Program-made: the position numbers and the translations under genes
Shown here: positions 8,909 to 17,151 of the stretch, piece by piece
Layout of the letters: every line of letters begins with the position of its first letter
How positions within the stretch are numbered: the first letter of the stretch is position 1
DNA from: Flavimobilis soli
GTDB lineage: Bacteria > Actinomycetota > Actinomycetes > Actinomycetales > Cellulomonadaceae
DNA: 64,000 nt
Direction: 5' to 3'
Assembly (NCBI RefSeq): GCF_002564025.1
Contig: NZ_PDJH01000001.1
Location: 1,054,001-1,118,000, forward strand
The notes under the pieces: model-generated
Databases searched by the model: none
What the model was told of the DNA's origin: nothing
What the model saw: only the letters and a program-made list of their open reading frames with translations

Positions 8909-8957
8909 ATCGCCCGGAACCACCGGGCGGGTGTGCATCTGGGCGATCCGTGCGCCC
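8909..8957. repeat. Third copy of the dispersed inverted-repeat element
   Basis: ACGGATCGCCC and its exact complement GGGCGATCCGT flank a 25-base spacer. GGGCGATCCGTGCGCCCGG (19 bases) is identical to the copy ending near 3441. It lies between the SGNH hydrolase start and the pcrA stop, where its hairpin could act as the pcrA terminator. Confidence 0.7.
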
Positions 8958-8967
8958 GGTCGTCTTG

Positions 8968-11511
8968 CTAGAGCTTCGTGACGGGCGAGTAGCGCAGCAG
9001 TAGCCGCTTGACGCCGTCGACCCCGAAGTCGACCTTGGCGACCGCGTTACGGCCCGCACCCTCGACGAGCACGACCGTGCCGAGCCCGTACGAGTCGTGG
9101 GTGACCCGGTCCCCGATCGCGAGGTCCGGGACCTCTCCCTCGGGCTTCGCGGAACCGAACGACGGCGACGGCGGGTCCTGGCGTCGGGTGCGGACCGGGC
9201 CCGACCTCGCACCGCTGCCGCCGGCGGGCCCGTACCCGCCCGAGCCGTAGCCGCCGGAGCCGTGACCGCCCGAGCCGTACGAGCCCGAGCCGCCCGAGGA
9301 GCCGCCGTAGAGCGAGCGCCCGCCGTAACCACCGCGGAGCGTCGACATGCTCGACTCGCGGCGGCGCCAGTCCATGAGGTTCTCGGGGATCTCGTCGAGG
9401 AACCGGCTCGCCGGGAACTCGTTCGCCTGCCCCCACGCCGAGCGTACGGCCGACCGCGTCAGGTAGAGCCGCTCGCGGGCGCGGGTGATGCCGACGTACG
9501 CGAGGCGTCGCTCCTCCGAGAGCTCGCTCTCGTCGTGCAGCGAGCGCATGTGCGGGAAGGTGCCGTCCTCGAGCCCGGTGAGGAACACGACCGGGAACTC
9601 GAGGCCCTTCGCCGTGTGCAGGGTCATGAGGGTGACCATGCCCTGCTCGACGACGGGCTTGCCGTCGCTGTCCCCTGCGGCGTCGTCGGCCGACGGGATC
9701 TGGTCCGAGTCGGCGACGAGCGAGACACGCTCGAGGAAGTCGGCGAGGTCGCCCTCGGGGTCGAGCTGCGAGAACTCCGTCGCGACGGCGTGCAGCTCGG
9801 CGAGGTTCTCGACACGCGTCGCGTCCTGCGGGTCCTCGCTGCCGCGCAGCTCGGCGAGGTAGCCCGTACGGTCGAGGGCGGCCGCGAGCACGTCAGCCGG
9901 CTTGGCGCCGGAGTCCGCGAGCGCGCGCAGCTCGGCCATGAGCTCCGCGAACGCGCGCAGCGGGTTGAGCGTGCGGTTCGTCAGACCAGGGATCTCGTCC
10001 GCGCGCTCGAGTGCTGCGCCGAAGGACACGCGCTCGCGCGCAGCGAAGCCCGCGACCGCGGCCTCCGCACGGTCACCGAGCCCACGCTTGGGGACGTTGA
10101 GGATGCGACGCACGTTGACGTCGTCGTCCGGGTTGGCGATCGCACGCAGGTACGCGACCGCGTCCTTGATCTCGCGGCGCTCGTAGAAGCGCGTTCCGCC
10201 GACCACCTTGTACGGCAGGCCGACACGGATGAGCACCTCCTCGAGCGCGCGAGACTGCGCGTTCGTCCGGTAGAAGATCGCGACGTCGCCCGGACGGACG
10301 CTGTCCGAGTCGTGGAGACGGTCGATCTCCTCCGCGACGAAGCGCGCCTCGTCGTGCTCGTTGTCCGCGGTCCAGCCGACGATCTTGGCGCCGTCGCCCG
10401 AGTCCGTCCAGAGCTTCTTCGGGCGGCGGTCCTCGTTGCGGGCGATCACGGCGTTCGCCGCCGACAGGATCGTCTGCGTCGAGCGGTAGTTCTGCTCGAG
10501 GAGGATCGTGCGCGCGTCCGGATAGTCCGCCTCGAACTCGAGGATGTTGCGGATCGTCGCGCCGCGGAAGGCGTAGATCGACTGGTCCGAGTCGCCGACG
10601 ACGGTCAGCTCGCCCGGCGGCAGCGCGTGCGGCGCCTCCGCCGTCGGTCCCGTGCCCGTGAGCTCGCGGACGAGCATGTACTGGGCGTGGTTCGTGTCCT
10701 GGTACTCGTCGACGAGGATGTGCCGGAACCGGCGGCGGTAGTGCTCCGCGACGGCGGGGAACGCCTGCAGCAGGTGCACGGTCGTCATGATGATGTCGTC
10801 GAAGTCGAGGGCGTGCGCCGCGCGCAGCCGCGTCTGGTAGCGCGTGTACGCGCTCGACAGCACCGAGTCGAGGCTCGCGCCGCCCTGCGCGTCCTCGGTA
10901 CCGCCGACCTTCTTCGCGTAGTCCTCCGGGTCGACGAGCTCGTTCTTGAGATCCGAGACCTTGTTGAGCAGCGCGCGCGGCGGGAACTTCTTCGGGTCGA
11001 GGTCGAGCTCGCGCGCGACGAGCGTCATGAGCCGCTGCGAATCCGCGGCGTCGTAGATCGAGAAGCTCGACCGCAGGCCTGCGTGCTCATGCTCGCGGCG
11101 CAGGATGCGCACGCACGCCGAGTGGAACGTCGAGACCCACATGCGCTGCGCCTGCGGGCCGACGAGCGCCTCCACGCGCTCGCGCATCTCGGCAGCGGCC
11201 TTGTTCGTGAACGTGATCGCGAGGATCTGGCTCGGGTACGCCCGGCCGGTCGCGAGGAGGTAGGCGATGCGGTGCGTGAGCACCCGCGTCTTGCCCGAGC
11301 CGGCGCCCGCGACGATGAGCAGCGGCGAGCCGCTGTGCTCGACCGCCGCGCGCTGCTGCGGGTTGAGCCCCTCGAGGAGCGCCTCGGCGTCGGCGCCCGG
11401 CGCCTCCTGCGGCTCCGCGTCCTCGAAGGTGCGCGGCGCGACCGTCGGCAGGCGTGCCTCGCCGAGCTGGCCGAATCCGGGCAGGGACAAGGAGTCGAAG
11501 AGAGATGTCAT
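8968..11511 (-). CDS. pcrA: ATP-dependent DNA helicase PcrA/UvrD
   Basis: An SF1A 3'-5' helicase for repair and for clearing proteins from DNA. The 847-aa protein shows LNPQQRAAVEHS (Q motif), GAGSGKTRVLTHR (Walker A), VDEYQDTN (Walker B), GDSDQSIYAFRGA, LEQNYRSTQTIL, and LMTLHTAKGLEFPVVFLTG plus YVGITRARERLYL near the C-terminus. A glycine-rich linker (about 9225-9330) precedes a final Tudor-like domain (RVTHDSYGLGTVV). The start ATG 11511 (MTSLFDSLSLPG) was chosen because upstream translation has no homology. It is monocistronic. Confidence 0.97.
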   Translation of the reverse strand: MTSLFDSLSLPGFGQLGEARLPTVAPRTFEDAEPQEAPGADAEALLEGLNPQQRAAVEHSGSPLLIVAGAGSGKTRVLTHRIAYLLATGRAYPSQILAITFTNKAAAEMRERVEALVGPQAQRMWVSTFHSACVRILRREHEHAGLRSSFSIYDAADSQRLMTLVARELDLDPKKFPPRALLNKVSDLKNELVDPEDYAKKVGGTEDAQGGASLDSVLSSAYTRYQTRLRAAHALDFDDIIMTTVHLLQAFPAVAEHYRRRFRHILVDEYQDTNHAQYMLVRELTGTGPTAEAPHALPPGELTVVGDSDQSIYAFRGATIRNILEFEADYPDARTILLEQNYRSTQTILSAANAVIARNEDRRPKKLWTDSGDGAKIVGWTADNEHDEARFVAEEIDRLHDSDSVRPGDVAIFYRTNAQSRALEEVLIRVGLPYKVVGGTRFYERREIKDAVAYLRAIANPDDDVNVRRILNVPKRGLGDRAEAAVAGFAARERVSFGAALERADEIPGLTNRTLNPLRAFAELMAELRALADSGAKPADVLAAALDRTGYLAELRGSEDPQDATRVENLAELHAVATEFSQLDPEGDLADFLERVSLVADSDQIPSADDAAGDSDGKPVVEQGMVTLMTLHTAKGLEFPVVFLTGLEDGTFPHMRSLHDESELSEERRLAYVGITRARERLYLTRSAVRSAWGQANEFPASRFLDEIPENLMDWRRRESSMSTLRGGYGGRSLYGGSSGGSGSYGSGGHGSGGYGSGGYGPAGGSGARSGPVRTRRQDPPSPSFGSAKPEGEVPDLAIGDRVTHDSYGLGTVVLVEGAGRNAVAKVDFGVDGVKRLLLRYSPVTKL

Positions 11512-11638
11512 AGCCCGACAAGGGTACGTCGAGCCGCTGACAGCGCGGAGGCCGTCCCGCCGCGCGCTCCCCCGCCCGGGCGGCACATAATGTCGACGCC
11601 GACCGCCGTCGGCCCCGTCCCGAACTGGAGAAGAGTCG

Positions 11639-12073
11639 ATGCAGGCCACGACGCCGGAACGACCGAGCAGCATCCGCACCGTCCTCGCGCTCGTCGCTGG
11701 CGCCCTCACGTGGGTGCCGATGTACTTCGTCGGCGTCGCGGTCGTCGCCGCGGTCGTCGGGGACGACCTCACGAGGCTCAACGGGGCGCTGCTCGCGCTG
11801 GGTGTCGCTGCGCCGCTCGTCTCGGCGACCGTGACCGTGCTCGCCCTCCCCCGGGCGACCCGTCGCCGACTGCTCCCGGCGACCGTCCTCGGCGCGGTGC
11901 CGTCCGCGATCGTCACGGCGGGCATCGTGTGGAGCACGACCGTGGAGGCGAAGGAGCGCGGGTACGACGTCGGCGGCGACCTCGCGAGCGGGCTCGGCTT
12001 CGTCGTCGTGGTCGCAGCCGTCACCGCAGCGCTCGTCGCGTGGCTGCGGGAGCGTTCCTCGCGCGCTGCCTGA
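11639..12073 (+). CDS. Four-helix membrane protein, unknown function
   Basis: A 144-aa integral membrane protein with four predicted helices (around residues 14-36, 48-66, 80-98, 115-135) and short charged ends. The ATG start is preceded by GGAGAAG at good spacing. It stands alone, divergent from pcrA. No family recognised. Confidence 0.75.
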   Translation: MQATTPERPSSIRTVLALVAGALTWVPMYFVGVAVVAAVVGDDLTRLNGALLALGVAAPLVSATVTVLALPRATRRRLLPATVLGAVPSAIVTAGIVWSTTVEAKERGYDVGGDLASGLGFVVVVAAVTAALVAWLRERSSRAA

Positions 12074-12081
12074 CCCGCGGG

Positions 12082-12711
12082 TCAGGAACGGGTGACGGCG
12101 GCGTCGGTCACCGTGGGGAATCCCGGGACGTCGACGGACACGGTCGTGGTCGTCGGGTCGAGCGGCGGCAGCGTCGCATAGACCGTGAACCAGCTGCCGT
12201 CGAGCGTCTTCGGGGCGTGCGAGCACAGGCAGAAGGTGCCGTCGGAGCCGGACGTCTCGGAGGCCCCGAGGTACGGCAGGAGCACGGTCTGCGACACCGG
12301 GTCCGTGACCGACAGGTCGCGGACGTCCATCGTGAGCGGGCTCCACTCGTTGAAGGCCTCGAGCGGCACCGTCTCCTCGTCGCCCGACGCCGTCCGCAGG
12401 GCGACGACGAGCCGCGTGCTCGCGGGGCCGGCCTCGACCGCGACGACCCCGGCCTGGGCGGCGAACGTACCGGTCCCTGTCGTCGGGATCTCGCCGTCGA
12501 CGACGACCGTCGGCTCCGCGCCCGCCTGCGCCCCGACCGCTGCCTCCACCTCGGCCGCCGACGGCGGCTCGGGCGTCGCGCTCGGGACGGGCGTGCCGCC
12601 TGCCCCGGTCGGTGGTGCCGGCGTCGTCTCGTCGGACGTGCACCCCGCGAGGAGCAGGACTGCAGCGACCGCGAGAGCAGCCGCGCGGACGTGGTGTGCC
12701 GTCGTCGTCAT
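12082..12711 (-). CDS. Lipoprotein paired with OmpA-domain protein
   Basis: A 209-aa exported lipoprotein with lipobox LAGC (Cys24) after a short hydrophobic signal, a Pro/Thr-rich linker, then a beta-rich extracellular domain with a CLCSH motif. Part of its body (…TVYATLPPLDPTTTTVSVDVPGFP…) resembles a segment in the upstream OmpA-domain protein (…VYALLPELPATTTTVDVQL…), so the two share a related beta domain (seen). It overlaps that gene by ATGA. Function unknown. Confidence 0.8.
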   Translation of the reverse strand: MTTTAHHVRAAALAVAAVLLLAGCTSDETTPAPPTGAGGTPVPSATPEPPSAAEVEAAVGAQAGAEPTVVVDGEIPTTGTGTFAAQAGVVAVEAGPASTRLVVALRTASGDEETVPLEAFNEWSPLTMDVRDLSVTDPVSQTVLLPYLGASETSGSDGTFCLCSHAPKTLDGSWFTVYATLPPLDPTTTTVSVDVPGFPTVTDAAVTRS

Positions 12712-13748
12712 CGGGTCACCTCGTAGTCCACCGTCACGCGCCTGTTCTTCGCCCTGCCCTCGGCGGTCCCGTTCGGGGCGACCGGCTCGGCCTGGCCGCG
12801 GCCCTCGACGGAGACCTGCACGCCCGGCGCGGCCCCCGTGATGAGGTCCGCGACCGTCTGCGCGCGCCGCTTCGACAGCTCGTCGTTACCGATCCGCTCG
12901 TCCGGCTCCGAGTCCGTGTGGCCCGTGACCGTGACCGCGGTCGCACCCCGCTCGACGATCTTCGCGGCGAGCGCCTCGACCTTCGACCTGCCCTTCGCGG
13001 AGAGCTCCCACTCGCCGGAGGCGAAGAAGAAGTCCGCTGCGAGCGAGACGGAGACCTCCTCGGTCGTCTCCTCGGTCGTCGTCGCCTCCTCGACGTCCGC
13101 GACCCGCGACCTGAGCGCGAAGGTCGAGGCAGCCGGGTCGGCGGCAGCCACGAGGTCGGCCGCGGGCAGCGCCGGCCACCCCTCCCCGAGTGCCACGTGG
13201 TCGGCGTCGACCGCGGGCTCGAGAGGCCCGTCCCCGACGGGCACGTTCGTGACGCTCACGCCCCACTCGAGCTGGACGTCGACCGTCGTCGTCGTGGCGG
13301 GAAGCTCAGGAAGGAGGGCGTACACGACGAGCAGACGGCCCGGCTCGGCCGTGGCGCGCGTCGCGTCGCTCACGAGCCCGCCCGAGCCCTCGACGGTCAG
13401 CGGGCGATAGGCCGTGAGCTCCACGGGGTCGGTCACGGTGACGGCGGCGGCCTGCCCGATCTTGTACGGCGTCGACCGGGGCTCGAACGCGGTGGTCGAG
13501 CTCAGTGGCGCGCCCGAGCCGGGCGCCGTCCCCACGGAGTAGTACACGGCGGTCGCACCCGGAACGCGCCGGACGGCGTGCACGGCACCGACCACGCGCG
13601 TCCCCGAGGCCTTGCCGAAGTGGGGGTAGGTGAACGTCCCGGCGACCGGGAGGTCGGACGCCGCGGGGGCGCCCTCACCGGCTGCGGGGGTCGCGCCGAG
13701 GGCGAGGGTGACGAGGACGGTCGCGGCCACGGGCCATGTGCGTCTCAC
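12708..13748 (-). CDS. Secreted OmpA-family protein
   Basis: A 346-aa exported protein. The signal peptide is roughly residues 1-25 (VAATVLVTLALGATPAAG), a beta-rich middle domain follows, and from about residue 230 there is an OmpA-like peptidoglycan-binding domain with VTVTGHTDSEPDE, LSKRRAQTVADLI and RAKNRRVTVDYE. OmpA domains bind the diaminopimelate or lysine stem of peptidoglycan, so a wall-anchoring role is expected. It forms a two-gene operon with the downstream lipoprotein (4-bp overlap). Confidence 0.88.
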   Translation of the reverse strand: MRRTWPVAATVLVTLALGATPAAGEGAPAASDLPVAGTFTYPHFGKASGTRVVGAVHAVRRVPGATAVYYSVGTAPGSGAPLSSTTAFEPRSTPYKIGQAAAVTVTDPVELTAYRPLTVEGSGGLVSDATRATAEPGRLLVVYALLPELPATTTTVDVQLEWGVSVTNVPVGDGPLEPAVDADHVALGEGWPALPAADLVAAADPAASTFALRSRVADVEEATTTEETTEEVSVSLAADFFFASGEWELSAKGRSKVEALAAKIVERGATAVTVTGHTDSEPDERIGNDELSKRRAQTVADLITGAAPGVQVSVEGRGQAEPVAPNGTAEGRAKNRRVTVDYEVTR

Positions 13749-13844
13749 GAGAAAGAGTCCCCCTGAGGGCTCGTTCGCGGGCAGGGTCGGGGTTCAGCCT
13801 CTATCGGAGCACTCTGACCTGCAACCGCTGGTCCGCGCCGCCTC

Positions 13845-14327
13845 TCAGGTGAGCAGCAGGCCGACGACCCACGCGCCCGCGGCGACGAGAGCGCCTGCGA
13901 GCTCGACGAGGATCGTGATGCCGGTAGCGCGCAGCGCGACGCGCGTCGCGGCCCACGCCGCGCGGGAGTCCTTGCGCCGGGCGAGCTCGGCGAGGAACAC
14001 CCCGAGCGGGAACCCGACCAGGAGCCCGACGACGGGGATCACGAAGAACCCGACGACGCCGACGACGGCGCCCCACACGAGCGTCGACCCGCGCACGTCG
14101 GCCTTGCGCAGGTGCTTCCCGGCGAGGACGTACTTGCCGACCGCAGCGAGCGCGACGGCAACGACGCCGACCACGAAGACGGTCCACGCGGCCCAGCCGC
14201 CCGTGAGGATCGCCCAGACGAGGACCGCTGCGAGGACGATGAGGGACCCGGGCAGGACCTGGACGACGACCCCGAACAGGCCGACCAGGATGACGAGACC
14301 GACGAGCACCTCTCCCCATGCGTCCAC
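13845..14327 (-). CDS. DUF456 family membrane protein
   Basis: A 160-aa polytopic membrane protein of the DUF456 family, with glycine-rich helices and the conserved GxxxGFPLGVFLAE segment. Five or six helices fill the whole length. The start is GTG 14327 (MDAWGEVLVG). It is monocistronic with an overlapping run-out toward the OmpA gene. Function unknown. Confidence 0.85.
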   Translation of the reverse strand: MDAWGEVLVGLVILVGLFGVVVQVLPGSLIVLAAVLVWAILTGGWAAWTVFVVGVVAVALAAVGKYVLAGKHLRKADVRGSTLVWGAVVGVVGFFVIPVVGLLVGFPLGVFLAELARRKDSRAAWAATRVALRATGITILVELAGALVAAGAWVVGLLLT

Positions 14328-14411
14328 GGGACCACCCTAGGGGCGGGCGAGCGGCCCCGCCCGCGCCGGGTCGACGTACGCGCAGGTCCGGCTGAAGGAG
14401 GCGCCCCCCGG

Positions 14412-14458
14412 ACGCACGAGACCCGGGGCACCGTCATGGTGCCCCGGGTCTCGTGCGT
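14412..14458 (-). terminator. Strong hairpin after the 118-aa membrane protein gene
   Basis: A perfect 20-bp stem (ACGCACGAGACCCGGGGCAC and its complement) with a seven-base loop sits 11 bases past the stop of the minus-strand gene. Confidence 0.85.
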
Positions 14459-14468
14459 GTCGTAGGCG

Positions 14469-14825
14469 TCAGGCCGTGTGGGTGTCGCCCCAGCCGATCG
14501 CGAGCGAGACGTTGAGGACGACGAGGGCGAGGATGCCGCCGATGTAGCCCTTCGTGACGCGCTCGGGCTTCTTCTCCCCGAGCACGGTCAGGACCGTGAT
14601 GACGATCGTGACGAGCAGCTTGATGCCGATCTTCATGTGGTTGACGGAGCCGTCGCCCATCTCCTTGAGACCGACCATGACGACGCCGGTCACGAGCGCG
14701 GTGAGCGCGGCGTGGAACGCCCCCTTGGCGATCTTCGCGTCCTTCAGGTTCGCGACGAGCGAGCCCAGGATGAAGGCCCACGAGAGGAGGTGGAGCACGA
14801 GCATGACCTTGTAGACGATGTCCAT
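14469..14825 (-). CDS. Small integral membrane protein, unknown
   Basis: A 118-aa protein with four helices (VYKVMLVLHLLSWAFILGSLV, AALTALVTGVVMVG, KLLVTIVITVLTVLG, GYIGGILALVVLNVSLAIGW). This conserved actinobacterial layout has Lys/Asp residues between helices and an early His in a membrane segment (VLHLLSW). It is monocistronic with a strong terminator. Function unknown. Confidence 0.8.
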   Translation of the reverse strand: MDIVYKVMLVLHLLSWAFILGSLVANLKDAKIAKGAFHAALTALVTGVVMVGLKEMGDGSVNHMKIGIKLLVTIVITVLTVLGEKKPERVTKGYIGGILALVVLNVSLAIGWGDTHTA

Positions 14826-14897
14826 GCGCTCATCCTAGGAGAGGAACCGACGCCGCGTCAGGAAGATCCGATGACCTTGGTCACAGGAGCCCGATCG

Positions 14898-15593
14898 TCA
14901 CAGGAGCTTGCGCGCCGCGGCCCACCGCGTCAGCTCGTGCCTCGACGACAGCTGCAGCTTGCGCAGCACCGCCGACACGTGCGTCTCGACCGTCTTGATC
15001 GAGATGAACAGCTCGCTCGCGACCTCCTTGTAGGAGTAGCCGCGCGCGATGAGCCGCATGACCTCCTGCTCGCGCGCCGAGAGCCGGTCGAGCTCGTCGT
15101 CGTGCACCGCGACGTCCGCCGCGGCCGTGCCGAAGGAGTCGAGCACGAAGCCCGCGAGCCGCGGCGAGAACACCGCGTCGCCCGACGCGACCCGCACGAC
15201 GGCGTCCGACAGCTCCGGTCCCGAGATCGCCTTGGTCACGTAGCCGCGAGCGCCCGCGCGGATGACCGCGACGACGTCCTGCGCGGCGTCGGAGACCGAC
15301 AGCGCGAGGAAGCGCGTCACCGAGCGGACCTCCTCGCAGCGCGCGAGCACCTCCGCTCCCCCGCCGCCCTGCCCGCCGGGCAGGTGCACGTCGAGCAGCA
15401 CGACCGCAGGACGCAGCCGCGACACGAGCTCGACGGCCTCGTCGACGTCCGACGCCTCGCCGACGACGCGCACGCGCTCGTCAAGGCTCGCCCGTACGCC
15501 GGCCCGGAACATCAGGTGGTCGTCCACCAGGACGACGTCGACCGGGAGGCCCTCCTGGTCCCGCACCTGCGCCGCCGACCCCTGCTCGCTCAT
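14898..15593 (-). CDS. NarL/FixJ-type response regulator
   Basis: A 231-aa two-component regulator. The receiver domain has the acidic pair VDDH, phospho-acceptor Asp68 (VLLDVHLPGG) and Lys in GYVTKAIS; the LuxR HTH is LSAREQEVMRLIARGYSYKEVASELFISIKTVETHVSAVLRKL. ATG 15593 is chosen for its GGAAGAG site; an upstream GTG would add 14 residues. It follows the PspC-fused kinase gene by 95 bp and is its likely partner. Confidence 0.93.
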   Translation of the reverse strand: MSEQGSAAQVRDQEGLPVDVVLVDDHLMFRAGVRASLDERVRVVGEASDVDEAVELVSRLRPAVVLLDVHLPGGQGGGGAEVLARCEEVRSVTRFLALSVSDAAQDVVAVIRAGARGYVTKAISGPELSDAVVRVASGDAVFSPRLAGFVLDSFGTAAADVAVHDDELDRLSAREQEVMRLIARGYSYKEVASELFISIKTVETHVSAVLRKLQLSSRHELTRWAAARKLL

Positions 15594-15688
15594 CGCCTGC
15601 TCTTCCCGTACCGCTCCCGGCGTGCCGGTCGGCACACCGGGTCAACCGTACCGGGACGTCGGGCCGCGCAGGAGGGCGTTGCGACTGG

Positions 15689-17014
15689 TCAGGACTCCGG
15701 GCTGGACGGCGTGGGCGCACCGACCGGGTCGTCGCGCTGGATCGGCACGCTCAGGTGCACCTCGGTGCCGCGGTCGGGGCGGCAGGTGATCGTCGCCTCG
15801 CCGCCACGGCGCCGCACGCGCCCGAAGATCGACTCCCGCACACCGAACCGGTCCGCCGGGACCTGGTCGATGTCGAAGCCCTCGCCACGGTCGCGCACGA
15901 ACACCTCGGCACGGTCCTCGCGGACCTCGAGGTAGAGCGACACGGGCGGCTTCCCGTGCGAGACGGCGTTGACGAGCGCCTCGCGCGTCGCCTGCAGGAG
16001 CGCCGTGGTCGCCGCCGTCGGCACGCCGTCGCCGACGACGACGGTGTCGATCACCGCCGCCGACGCCGCTTCCTCGTCGTCGCCACGGCGTCCGTCCTCG
16101 ACCTCGGCGACGAGCGCGCGCAGCGCAGCCGCGATCGACGTGCCCTCGGGCGGCCTGTCGGCATAGAGCCACTCGCGCAGCTCACGCTCCTGCGCGCGCG
16201 CAAGACGCGCGACGTGCTCGGGCCTGTCGGCCGAGCGGCGGATGAGCGCGAGCGTCTGCAGGACCGAGTCGTGCAGGTGCGCCGCGATGTCGGCACGCTC
16301 GGACTCGCGCGCCCGGGCCTCCTGCTCCTCGCGCAGCTGCCGCACGAGCCGCACCCACCAGGGCGCGAGCACGAGCGCGAGCCCCGCGATCACCGCGACC
16401 GCGGCGACCGCGGCGTCGACGACGACGGACCACGGGCGTCCCCCGCCCACGAGCAGCAGCACGCCGACGAGCACGAGCAGCAGGCCACCGGCGAGCTGCA
16501 GCAGGCCGTTCGGGCTGCGGCCCCCCGCGCGCGAGAGCCAGCGGCCGCGCTCGACCGAGTCGAGCTGCCCCCACGCCAGCGCGGCACCCGCGACGACGAT
16601 CATCGTCGGCAGGACCCACTTCACGTCGACGTGGTACCCGATGCGCTCGGCGATCAGCAGGACCGCCCCCGTCAGCAGCAGCGCGCCGACGGCGATGTCC
16701 TTGACCGGGATGGCCTGGACGCGCTCCTGGAGCGTGCGGCTGAGCCGCTGCCCGGACACGGGCTGAGCGGAGCGCGCGGCCTCGGCCGGGTCGCCCTCGG
16801 GGACGAACAGCCACAGGAAGAGGTAGAGGGCGGGGCCGGTGCCGGCCACGAGCGTGAGCGCGACGAACGCGAGCCGCACGACGCGCACGTCGAGCGCGAG
16901 GTGCGCCGCGACACCCGACGCGACGCCGCCGACCAGGCGGCCGCGGCGCGGCCGACGCAGGGGCAGGCCACGGGTGCGAGCCGCCGGACCGGGCTGGCGC
17001 GGGGGTGCTTCCAT
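15689..17014 (-). CDS. PspC-fused sensor histidine kinase
   Basis: A 441-aa membrane kinase. The N-terminal PspC domain (about residues 20-80, LVGGVASGVAAHLALDVRVVRLAF…LWLFVPEGD) is followed by three to four more helices, a HisKA_3 dimerisation helix with His248 (AAHLHDSVLQTLALI) and a HATPase (N-box EALVNAVSHG, G-box DRGEGFDI). Kinases of this build pair with LuxR regulators and sense envelope or membrane-active stress (family knowledge; the signal here is unknown). The start ATG 17014 has GAGG about nine bases upstream. It is divergent from a PspC protein gene, its likely target. Confidence 0.92.
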   Translation of the reverse strand: MEAPPRQPGPAARTRGLPLRRPRRGRLVGGVASGVAAHLALDVRVVRLAFVALTLVAGTGPALYLFLWLFVPEGDPAEAARSAQPVSGQRLSRTLQERVQAIPVKDIAVGALLLTGAVLLIAERIGYHVDVKWVLPTMIVVAGAALAWGQLDSVERGRWLSRAGGRSPNGLLQLAGGLLLVLVGVLLLVGGGRPWSVVVDAAVAAVAVIAGLALVLAPWWVRLVRQLREEQEARARESERADIAAHLHDSVLQTLALIRRSADRPEHVARLARAQERELREWLYADRPPEGTSIAAALRALVAEVEDGRRGDDEEAASAAVIDTVVVGDGVPTAATTALLQATREALVNAVSHGKPPVSLYLEVREDRAEVFVRDRGEGFDIDQVPADRFGVRESIFGRVRRRGGEATITCRPDRGTEVHLSVPIQRDDPVGAPTPSSPES

Positions 17015-17151
17015 GGGGAAGATCCTCGCACCGCGCCACCCTGTCCGGGACCCTGAGAGCCAAGGACCAGGGTCGTCGGGGCCAGAAGTCAGGGTCGGTT
17101 CAGGGAGACACCCGATGGTCGCGTCCGCACCTCGGGCTGCAGGCTGGAGCC

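Noticed and set aside
9097..12726. A 1209-codon plus-strand open frame opposite pcrA
   Set aside because: It covers the whole pcrA gene antisense and reads as Arg/Glu/Val repeats with no motifs; PcrA is unmistakable.
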